A stretch of 64,000 bases of DNA from Opisthorchis felineus (lineage: Eukaryota; Platyhelminthes; Trematoda; Opisthorchiida; Opisthorchiidae): NCBI GenBank assembly GCA_004794785.1, contig SJOL01001962.1, positions 282,564-346,563 of the forward strand, given 5' to 3'. The notes beneath the pieces were generated by a model. The model did not search any database. It was given only the letters and a program-made list of their open reading frames with translations, and had not been told where the DNA came from. Positions 42,501-54,500 of the stretch are shown here, piece by piece. Position 1 is the stretch's first letter; the number at the start of each line of letters is the position of its first letter. The position numbers and the translations under genes are program-made.

Positions 42501-45500
42501 CTAGTTTCCGTCAAACTAATCCACTATTTAAAAAAAAATTTGTCGGCAACTGGCGAAAAAAGGTCATTTGTCAATTGCTTTGGTTTTTAAAATGCTGTTA
42601 GTCAGCGGAGCACGTGGCAATTATCACTGTGGAAATGTTTTCTGCAGTTTTCAGTCAGTCCACCAGATCTGATCGAGTGTATCAACGATGGGGGTAAATT
42701 TTTGAACGTAATTAAATGATGCCTCGACAACTGACGATAGGATTCACTTCGGAATGTATTGTATATTGAGGTTGATGTTGTGCTTAGGACGAAGTCAAAA
42801 CACAATAACAGTGCAGTCACTTAAAGAGTGAACTTTGTAAAAAGTAACGCGGCATTTTGGGGAGAATATGTCTCCCTTTAATGTACGCTCAATCGAAACT
42901 TGACATTTATGTTGTGTGTGAAAACAATGACTCGGACTGTTTCGTCCACGCTTAGAAAACCCTTGGCTACACCATAGTGCGGCGCTCGAATTTTGTCACA
43001 CGCTAGTCTGTTCATTTACGGTTCATTGTCAACCACAAGGAATATATATATATATATATATATATATACTTAGAAAATTTTTTTTTTAAACTCAGAAATA
43101 AACACTTCTCTGCTTATAGGAGAAAAACCGCAGTTACTTCAACAATAAGACATTGAAAACGCGAACATCTTCGGCTTATGAGTTAGCTGATTCACAGAAA
43201 GATGGCCACGCTGAGTTATGAGAAATCCATGCATGAAAGCACTCAATCTTCGTTTTTGGTCGGTTGAATCATCTTCTCCCCGTTACCACTTGAAAAGTAG
43301 AGTTTGCGAAGGAGAACTTCAGTATGAGACAGAAAAATGTCCCAGGATTTATCCGGCCTGTTTGAGGCTGAGTAAATAAGTAGACCGGAATTCAAAAATT
43401 TTCGCCAATACAGCTGCCTTGAGACTAAAACCGTGTAAGCTTTTAGCTGGAGAGACAAATGTCAAATGGTGAAAATACTGCTTTAGGTTATAATCGAAAG
43501 CTTAAGCGCATTTTCACAAAAAGATTACCCGTCAACCTAGGCTACACGTTACAGAACACAAATCAAAATTCACTGTGTGAACGTTCTTTTCACCCTTAGT
43601 ATCAAACACTGCAGAAGCTCCGACCATGACACTTAGGAACGTGAAACGCCGATACTCATACATTTCTCGTTGTTTTCAGTGATCTTTCAATGAACTTGTC
43701 AGACTCATAGTTGTGTAGATATTTAACTATGCTTAAAATGCACAGATTTTGTGTCACCTCAAGGGAAATTACTGTATAGTGATTTGACCCTCGGACACAT
43801 GACTGTTGACTTGTGCATAAAGTATCTGTTGGACGAAAAGATGAAGCGCAGTCACAGAAATATTCATCCGATGAAAAACCGAGTTAAAACCTCGAGTTTC
43901 CTGTAAAATAAGAGGCCGACAGCAAACTCGGTTTCGTTGACTTCCTGGCAACCCGGGGACCTAAACAGTGAGGTGGATTTTCACGCACTTGAAAATGAAA
44001 AATACCTACGTTACGTCTACTCGAACACTTATGCGTAAGCTCTTTGATGGTCGTCAGCTAATTTTTTCGCCGGATGAACTGCTGAAGGTAATCAGCTTCA
44101 AACCAGTCTTAAGAAGAATGGAAAATGCGAGCTCCTCGTCAAGGGGCATTTGATTTTATGCACATAAGATTTCCTTACTGCCTTACTTCCAAAAAAGTAA
44201 ACTATACGTTCCACTGTTGTCCAAAAGCCGGAACATTTCAACCAATACCAACAAGTGTTTCAGTTGTTCCGGGCACCACACGTTTCACAAACTCGACCTA
44301 AACTATTTATATAAAAAAAGAAACTTCTTCCCAAAAATGAGTGAAAATGACTGCACAAATACGTGCGTGTATCTGTGTGTAAAGACCAACGCACTTGTAC
44401 ATTTGCAAAAGTCTGCCTTTACGGATTCTGAAGGAATGTTCAGGCAATCTGCAAAACGGTTCACGAACGCTGAATTTTTTATTCTATTGTCTGTTTTTGT
44501 CTCTCAATAGGCCGAGGCTCCGGCTGAAATCCAGCTACAAAATATACCATAGCATACACAGACACAGAAAATAGCTTCGGTTAGTATGACTATAAAAATT
44601 TAACAAATCGGCCGTGCAATAAATCGTCCCACTAAACCCACCATTGTTCTGTGGATAGGTGTATTTATACTGTCGCCAGTGAACCATAGATCGGACAAGG
44701 AATTCACTTCCTTTTGGGAAATGAAGGTGGGCGATTCGGTGCTTGACTTATTGTTTGAATTCTTACTGACAACGCACTCACCGGAATTGCTTGTGTTGTG
44801 TGTTCGAAGTTACTAGTATGGGATCAATTTTAGTGGTACGATAGTGTTGAAAATTGAATATGCTTCATTCATGATTATCTGAATGAATCTTCCATCACTT
44901 TATAACAATTGCAGAGCGTGAAGTGACCGGGATTGACTCAGTCAATGTTTTTGGGAAACCCGACAATAAACGTGGCATCCTCTAAAATAAAAATATGGAG
45001 CAAGGAGGAAAAATTGTTAAAAAAAATTTTTTGGCGCTCACTTTTACTAATCGGAGACTAGCCTGGATTTGAAAGGATCGGATTCGTTGAATGAGGAAAA
45101 TGAAGTTCCTTAGTTGGATTGACTTATTAGTCGACCCACTGATAGATAAAAGATGAGCAATGTGTCCGCATTTTCGTTTCCCATTGAATAACTCATTAAA
45201 ACTAAGGATCCGGCTCACATCACAAATAAAGAGAAGAAAAGAGAATTCGTACAGGCTGTGAAGTTACAAAACGCGGTACACATTTCCTATTAGTCACAAA
45301 TAAACCAGTTACTTGTTCACCTAAGGCGACTGGCTCCAACAGAATTTCCTAATGAGCGGGATGCTCAGCAATCTTCTGTGAGAGAAACCTCAGCTCGCCT
45401 CTTGAAATTGACTAGTTTTCACCCACACAACTTATCTCTTCCGAAAAGCCTTCACAAGCGCTCCAATTTCATAGAAAAAAACATGGGAAATTTTGGTCTC

Positions 45501-48500
45501 ATGAATTTTAACAAAGGTTGACTAGAAGGAGTCAAAGCCAGCTTCCCTGGAAATTCCTCCGACTGAATGCTTGCTTCCCCGGGAGAAAAACATCATATTG
45601 AGAGTACTCCAATCAATAATGTTTATGGATAGATATTAGCGAGCTGATGTTTGATAACAGGAAGAGCAAAGTGTGCTTTCGAAGGAATAATTGCTGGTTG
45701 CATTGGTTTTCTCCGATTTTTTATTTATATGTGCTGGGTGAAAAATAATATCCGATTCACAGAAATAGCTAGAGTTTTGTCTACTATGGTTCTATCCCGC
45801 AGGAAATGGCAGCCTCATTTAATGCTTTATTATCATGATGAGAACAAGTTCCCAGTTTATCTAAACTGTGACGAGCCACTTCGCGGGAGACAACTTTGGT
45901 GATCATTCTCGGGGCAACTCCTCACGACAAAACACAATTTAATTTCTGGTCTACCGAGAAATTAATAGTGAGTGCATTTCAGCACTATGTTTATCGAAAG
46001 TCAAGGAGGACAAAGTGTTTAGAACTAATGTCACACTTAAACAAAAAGAAAACATATACTGTGACTTTCTGACACTTCTTCTACTATCTTCATTCGCAAA
46101 CGTGAAACACCCACTGAATGGCTGCTTTCTGCAAGTCACTGATCACTGCCAGGGTAAACAAATAATTTACTTCAATTGCTTTTTGTTTACCTACTCTGAG
46201 GTGGTCTGATTTGATCAGCAGCACGTCGCTGTTTGCTAAGATCCTGGGTTTTTTTGCGCAATACGATTCGGAAGGTGTTCACCTGGTCAGTCCTACACTC
46301 AGTATCTAACGGATGTATGACTACTGACGATACATTATTGTGATTTGACATTTGACCCAACGGTTTTCCTAAGTGCATCTGGATTACAAAGTTTTCAATG
46401 TGCTCTGCCGAACATTCCGCTGGGTATCTATCTGTCTTGCCGATTTGTCGGTCTCCTCAGCTACACAGAACTCACAAACCACATCAGATGCAAGTAGACT
46501 AGATAGCATATACTCACACTTGTGCAAACCAAATCCTCTAGTGGTAGGCGTGCGGCGTAGCTCCGGTACAGTTTAAACAAGCAATAAATTAGCGTTCACC
46601 ATGCCTTTCATATCGGTGATAAAGTGGTCGCCTTTGAACTTTAACAAAATAAATGTCCTAATTGATGGTTGAATAAACAAATATTGCATGTTTTCCAGCT
46701 CTACTGTGAAGTTCAGTAACATGCTGTGGACAAAAATATCTCAAATATATCTCATCTTACCGCAGCTGCTCCAGCGTGTATGTTCTCCTCGCTCTGTTGA
46801 ATAGTCTTTAACGCTCAAACCCCATGAGCTGCTGGTTGTAATCACAGAATCACAAATATTTACCTCCGCATGTGTTCTTGCGGTAGATAGAACGTTGCAT
46901 ATACGTCTGCAGTTTTACAAGAATATCTAGGAAAGGCAGGATGCCATTCGATTCACACTCAAATGTAACACGGAGTTTAGGGTGGGTAGAATTATTGGCA
47001 TTCAAGAGGGATTGAAAATGTTCTATATCGGTAATAAAGCAGAAAATTCATCGGCGAAATCGCCTACACAGCAAGGGTTTTGAAATTTCGTTGACGGTTC
47101 TTTTACTCATCTCCGCAAACATATCCACTATTCGTGAGCCTAGAGGATTGCCCATGGCAACATCATTGACGTGTTTGTATGTTTGTCCCCCGAATTCAAG
47201 TATAATACTGTTTGTGCAGAATAAAATCAAATCGCGTCTGATGGATAGGAAACAGAGATGCATTTTACTGCAAAATTTATTAATTACCATTAAATTCAGT
47301 ATAAAAATATAAAATGTCAAATAATATCACCACGTGCATGGCCGCTAGACTGGGGGTATACCTTAGTCGATAAAGTTCCGTTTTGGTATTGTCAAGGAGA
47401 AGTGCTTTCTGATCAATATATAAATTGACAGTTCCTTACGAAAGACACCCACGAGACTGAATAAGATCGCTCTAATGTGCGTTATTTTATTACCTGTATA
47501 TCGGAAAAAAAATGTTTTTACGCATCTTATGTATCAGGAATTATCTTCGATAGCTGCTCAACTTGGTCATTTGCCGCTAGCCGGTGTAAACTTGCAGTAT
47601 GATTTGACGGGGAGAGTTGAGTGACAACAGTTGCACTTTCAGAATACTAGTAGTCATAGTGCAGTGCCTGTCGCTTTCTTCAAATTCGCACTCCTGATTT
47701 ACAGAATCCACAATCCCTATGGTGTGCTGCATTTGGGTTTTTGTTTATTTCACGTGTGACATTCTCCCCCTGTACTCGATTAGCATTTATTTCTAGGCCC
47801 TCCGACCGTAGTATATAATATGCAGCTAACTGACTGCCCAAAAACCCAGTCAAAAGAAGATTAAACCTGTCACATTTCAGCGCATTTGGTTAGACTTTGT
47901 ATCAAATATAGACAACCAGATGTGCCCCAACCATTCTGCAATAGTCTGCTCACTAGGGAAATCTCTTCTGACGAAAATACTTAATGGATATCACATGTTC
48001 GAATGAAAAGCACCTACACTAAGACAAACTGCCAAAGCACGCTGTTCAGTTTTTCAGGATTTTTTTAGTTGTCCAAGAGAGGCCGAGGGTATGTGGGCTA
48101 ACATCCATCTAGCTATGGTTCCGAATGCAGTTCTCTAGCCCCCCTGGCCCCCATTAAATAAGTCAGATAGGGATAATTCCTAAAATCTTCTTGCTTTAAA
48201 AAGATCACTCCATTTACTGAGTTAAATACTTTGGATTATCTGATTCTTCCGATACAGGTAAACTATTCATTTCCGCAGAATCTGCATGACAAAGCTAACC
48301 CCAGTGCAAACTCATGGCTCAAATAGGTCGTGTTTCCCAGTGTGGAGTGCGTTCTCTATAGGGTAACCATTTTCCCACGCATAACCTTCAAATTTGCTTT
48401 TCCGTGCGCAGCATCTTTTTAACTTTTAATCTTTTTTCGTAAACTGGTTAAAGTAACGCGATTAATCTGAAGGGAGGTTTATTTTCACTGTGACTACGCT

Positions 48501-51500
48501 TCGCAAAAAGCAAGAAGCCTAAAGGGATGTGTAGGGTAGTCAAGTAGCAATTAGCTGGATACACTATCAAGTAAGCAAGCACTTTCAAGCAACCACAAGT
48601 AAGCACTATCAAGTATGCAAGCGCTGATTGAGGTGTACTAACGCTAGCTTATTTGTAGGCTAACAAACTGATAACTGAAGACAGCGTTATGAAACACGGC
48701 ATACGGACAAACAAATGAGATTTCTTATAATTGTTGACCAGTGAATAGAAACTGTTAACCAATGTACTTGGTTCCGCTGGACTCAACTAACCGGTTAAAT
48801 GAGTCTACTTTGCCCTCTTTCATGTGATGCAATGCGAAGAAATTGGAGTTAACTGCGGCATTACCTGAGACTTAACAATCGTTAACCTTCTCTGCAAAAA
48901 TTCATGTGTGGGTTTATCCGAGGAAACTAAGTGGTGATCGCATACGATAAACTTTGTAGCCTAAATTCAGATAATTCTGCTTGAAAATAAACCGAATTTA
49001 CGCTGATCCGCAGGTACGAGAACACAGTGACCTATAAAGGAAATTCACTTTTCATAGAGAGGCTATCGTTCCTTGAGCGTGTTTCCGAAAAAGCATAGAC
49101 CTATTGTTAGATGTAGTGGCAACATAAATAGATACTATATATAATATATATATATATGGATTGATATGTAGATAGATATATTAGCCTAGCACAGTTAAAA
49201 TATTTCGTGAATTCGTTTAGTTAATTTGAATGGTATCCACTGATTCTAAATTTGGATCTCCATCTTTCTATCTTTGTTGGCTGAGATTGCGTGGATAACA
49301 GTTTACCCGGCGAAATATTCGGTATCTCATATTTTGTTAGTTTTATTGAAAAGGAATGTCATACAGCTTGATTATACCAATTCTTTGTAACGAGAAAGTG
49401 GTTGCCGCAAATGGGTTTATCTTTACGTGGATCAATATGAGTAACAACTTAACGACCTAAAGTGTAGCTTGATTTAGCGGGAAAACAGACTAAGCAGAAC
49501 CATTCTGAATCTGCAGAGGTGAGCCAGTCTACAAGATTACCAAGTTCCTCCCCAAAGTTTTCTGATATTGGTGAAATGACATGCGACTGCGCGAACTGGT
49601 CATCGGGGTGATTCTGAGGCTCACATACTAAAACCGTTGACCAAGAGCACCCGTCCAATTTTTCCATGCCCAAATGAGTAATATCTTTGAGGAAGTAAAA
49701 TACGTATGGCGTACCTCTTCGAAATTCGCCTTTACTGACTGTAACTTGTAACGAAATTTTGAAGTAAACCTTGTGAACTCCAGGAAGCGAATTCTATGAT
49801 TCCCTGGAAAAATGAATTTCCGGCAAATGGGCTGGAACTGTGGTTGGTGACAAATCTGTTAAAATTGGCAGTACGATAGTTCTCTAACTTGTATTATATT
49901 GAATCTTCAGAATGAAATCTATGTACATAAATAGGCCTGACTAATGGCTTAACAGGCTCTTAGATTGTAGGCTCACCCCTGCTCGTTTTCTGGCATGCTT
50001 AGGCACATTTCTTCAGGCAAAGAACCCACAAACGTGAAGGAAGCCAGTATATTCAATCTGGTATTTGAAAGAACGACTGTTACACAATGATGGCAATGGA
50101 GTAGTCAAAGTAAATTAATAATCATGAAGCAACGTTTTTCATTATGGGTGGTATAGAAATTAATTCTGTCTAGACAGGTTGCTCTTTTTGAGTATAATGA
50201 AATCTCAGACATTCTGTTCGTCCTAAAAACATACATGAAACATGATACCAACTATTGCTGAACATCTAGATATTATGTTATATTCATACTTTCCTACTCC
50301 CTTATGCACATTAATTTATGTTCTGAAGCAAGCAAAATTGCCAAGCAACAAAAACTGCTTCTCTCCTTCTCCGAAGGTAAATGAAACTATACTGATCCCG
50401 TTTGGAAAAAAATGGAAGTGCATTATAGAAGTATTAGGTTTCGTGAAGGCATGAGTGGCCTAGATTTAAAGTTGTACGGTTTAGTTCTGAGTCAATTAAT
50501 GCCTGTCGTAGTCACACGGTTTTCAGTTTTCCGTAATCTGCTGGGCTTAAGCGGGTTCGAGGAACTTCCATCGTGTTTCAGGTTGTCATGCATCACGTTC
50601 CAGGAAGATTCGTGATTCAAATACGGAAAAGCAATATTCATCCCCGTGCGCGTCCGTAACATCCTTGTCGTTTGATTTTCACGTTGTCGACATCCTAAAT
50701 TTCTGCACTAATCAGGCCGCAAATTATCCCAGTCACATCCAAAATAGTTGCCATATTTGTAAATATTACAAATAAGGAACTTCGTTCAAGTATTCCGCGA
50801 GTATGGATAAAGCACTCTCCTTCTGTTTTTGTTATGATAATTCAGATTTCCCAATACTGGGTGAATTCAACCTGTGGCAGAAAGTCTGTAAGCACTGTAA
50901 AGCAAGTTCACTTTTGTTTGCAATCAGCACCAGTAAACTTGAGAGTCTAGACTGACTTGTGTTTCAAGACATCGTCCAGAGTTGAAACTTCAAATACCCG
51001 TCGGTAGCTGCAAGATACACAGTTCATCCAAGAATGAAGAATGTCCACATTAGCAGCATAGTAGTGTACAGTGTAGTGTGTACGGTGTGTAGTGTAGCAG
51101 TGTACAAGATAGGTGACTGTAAATATAACTTTTTATACGACTCGAAGCTTTTTAAATCGACGGCAAAGTACAAAGAAGAAAGATAGCGACTGGTTTTGCC
51201 ATCAGAATTACAAGTAAAGGTATTCCTAACCAAAGTAGAATGCCCAAGTTTTACCTTTCATCAAACTGATATTAATAATAACTCCTCAGTCCCTAACCTT
51301 CCACCTCATTATTGCACAAACGCGTCGGTGAGCTGTTCTGGGGCAGAATTTATCATTTTCATCCAAATTATCAGACTGTCTTATATTTTCTCGCATTTCG
51401 TTTCGTTTCAGAGATATTGCAGCGCGTAACTGTCTAGTCAGTCACAACCATCCAAGTGGCAGGATTGTGAAATTGTGTGATTTCGGCTTGGCTCGAGATA

Positions 51501-54500
51501 TATACAAAAACGACTGTTACAGAAAACGCAACGAACCCAAATTACCCGTTCGCTGGATGTCTCCCGAAGCAATTCGTGATGGGCTGTTCACCACCAAATC
51601 AGACGTCTGGTAAGAATATTGTATCTTGTGTTTTGATTACGATTGATTGCTCTATTTCATGACGGGTGCGGCAGAGGGAAATTTAAGTTGCCTTAACATT
51701 GTCTTGGCAGTCGGAACTAGTGATCTGATTCCCAGGACTTAACGGTTCCCTAAATTTAAATAGCTTTAAGGATTATAAGATGTAAGAAGGTTGTGAGGTT
51801 GACTTTAATTTTGTCCGTTTACGATATGAGTGTAGCGCATTTTCGGGTGATGGAGAACAAGTTGTGCAGAGTAAGCCACTGGGTAATTCATCGTGCTGCT
51901 TGAATAAAACATTTACAGAAAAGGGCAGTGGTCTCGTTAGAGCGGTAAGTACGAACTCAATTACAAGCCAATCAACTGTTGTCTTTATGTCATTTTAGTT
52001 CCAAGAGATTTGCTTGATGACATATATATGCCAGTCGTATTTCGTTTCCTGTGCTGTCTGAACCAAAATATACCCAAACAAAACAAGAACAGAACTCTAA
52101 CTGAGATTTTGGACCATTAGTAAAATCCTTAGTCCTTCAGCGTTCTAACGGCGTAGGACAGTTTCATTAAAGATATCCCCCCACAGATAGTCACTCTGCG
52201 CTACATGTAGAAAGGTTCGAACTTAGAATGCTGCCGCTCTTCGGTCCACTGAGCGAGTGGAACTGTCTGCGTGACTGTGACTTAACCAACCAGAGAGAAG
52301 TATGGTGCTGACCCAGGAAGCTACAACATAACGTAGTTTCCGCCCTTCTGCTCAGACCGTGCATCACTTAGAAAGCTTGTGACACACCAGCTATTATGTT
52401 TTAATCATACAGAACATTGCGATTACGTTACCATGTTTGCTGTACTGTTAAGTAATTTTTCGCATGTTTTTTTCTTGGCTGATTTCCTCATGGTGGAACA
52501 TCCGCAAACAAATCTAGCCTCAACACAGTTTGAACAACGTGGATGATAAACATCTGACAATGAAATGATTTAGATAACTTGCGTATCTCGACCAAGTTTG
52601 TAGAGGTTTTCCTGCAAAAATTAGAGTAGCTATCACCTCGGATGGAAATCACACAAGGAACTTAGTTGAACAATTAGAAGTATTGTACATGCAATTTTTG
52701 GACGGCACGAACAATGTTTGGTTATTTCTTCACCATTTTAAGCATCCTTCATATGAAACCTAATAACCGTGATAACAGGATGAGAGATCGGCTCAAAATT
52801 GATTTCGAAACTTAGACACTGAGCATCTCAGCCGGAATCACAGACAGGGCATCAGTTGAACGATGGTCCGTACAATATTAGATATTGCTTCTAAGGGATT
52901 CAAACTTACGCATCTTGGCAGGAAAAATTCTTGAAATCACTTAAGCTGCGATAAAGTCACAATAAAGTGAACTAATCAAAGTCAACGTTTGTGGTCGTAT
53001 AACTGCTACGTATCGTTAATACCACAGATTAATGAAAAAACTTTCAAGGTTGAAAGCCCATTTTCCCCCTACATGTACCTTTTACTGCAGGGAGTGAAAA
53101 AATATATAGACAGAAGTTTCAGCGCATGATCTCAACTGTCTTACAAACGTGCATGCAAACAACCGTTTACGTTTACATCTTATATATATANNNNNNNNNN
53201 NNNNNNNNNNNNNNNNNNNNNNNNNNNNNNNNNNNNNNNNNNNNNNNNNNNNNNNNNNNNNNNNNNNNNNNNNNNNNNNNNNNNNNNNNNNNNNNNNNNN
53301 NNNNNNNNNNNNNNNNNNNNNNNNNNNNNNNNNNNNNNNNNNNNNNNNNNNNNNNNNNNNNNNNNNNNNNNNNNNNNNNNNNNNNNNNNNNNNNNNNNNN
53401 NNNNNNNNNNNNNNNNNNNNNNNNNNNNNNNNNNNNNNNNNNNNNNNNNNNNNNNNNNNNNNNNNNNNNNNNNNNNNNNNNNNNNNNNNNNNNNNNNNNN
53501 NNNNNNNNNNNNNNNNNNNNNNNNNNNNNNNNNNNNNNNNNNNNNNNNNNNNNNNNNNNNNNNNNNNNNNNNNNNNNNNNNNNNNNNNNNNNNNNNNNNN
53601 NNNNNNNNNNNNNNNNNNNNNNNNNNNNNNNNNNNNNNNNNNNNNNNNNNNNNNNNNNNNNNNNNNNNNNNNNNNNNNNNNNNNNNNNNNNNNNNNNNNN
53701 NNNNNNNNNNNNNNNNNNNNNNNNNNNNNNNNNNNNNNNNNNNNNNNNNNNNNNNNNNNNNNNNNNNNNNNNNNNNNNNNNNNNNNNNNNNNNNNNNNNN
53801 NNNNNNNNNNNNNNNNNNNNNNNNNNNNNNNNNNNNNNNNNNNNNNNNNNNNNNNNNNNNNNNNNNNNNNNNNNNNNNNNNNNNNNNNNNNNNNNNNNNN
53901 NNNNNNNNNNNNNNNNNNNNNNNNNNNNNNNNNNNNNNNNNNNNNNNNNNNNNNNNNNNNNNNNNNNNNNNNNNNNNNNCAAAACGTCGTTTTGTGGTCA
54001 AAACGTCGTTTTGTGGTCAAAACGTCCTTTTGTGGTCAAAACGTCGTTTTGTGGTCAAAACGTCGTTCTGTAGCCAAACATCTATTCACAGTTACTGCTA
54101 GGTGCCATTTGCTCCAAAGACATCTTAATGTTGAGTAAAATCTTTGACCAGTCACACAGCAGGTCTGACTATCCCACTAACTTCGAATGCCTGATCAATC
54201 CTGACGAATTAGCACATACATGTGGAAAGTCCAGTTGAAATTCGATGAAGTTGCGTGGGTTGTGTGAACAAATTTATTTTCCCAGAAATATCAAAGAAGT
54301 GCTATGAATGCCGATGATTCATTTTGGTTAAACCGTTGTTTGAACTGCTAGCGTCACAATTAAGAACAGTCTATTGTCGTCGTGATTTCAGACCGGCTAG
54401 TCTCTGAGATTCACCCGGAAAGTCCTTGTCAAGTTCAACTTTCTTGATCCTCACACTGAATGCATTTGTGAGGTGAATGCATTTGTTACATCGGTTGGCA

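Larger units (their letters stand above)
38281..51411 (+). other. Intron interrupting the HRD motif (13.1 kb)
   Basis: The intron splits the Arg codon of HRD. It contains repeat copy 3 (38793-39010), a foldback-family copy (40291-40390), a gcaaacgtttcgtc-containing relic near 41588-41650, (TA)n at 43042-43068 and near 49134-49157, a Penelope reverse transcriptase relic (46765-47300), an imperfect direct repeat (48562-48621) and a tgtagtgtac-type simple repeat (51058-51108). No nested functional gene is recognised. Confidence 0.8.

Noticed and set aside
44217..44510. Frame with [13 protein letters not shown] resembling a gag zinc knuckle
   Set aside because: The final cysteine of CCHC is missing and there is no neighbouring retroelement coding sequence.
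49449..49673. Minus-strand frame with [18 protein letters not shown]
   Set aside because: It looks protein-like in places, but there is no recognised family, no splice borders and no neighbours in support.
53082..54138. Very long open frames across the gap
   Set aside because: They consist of N plus the 19-mer array and are artefacts.
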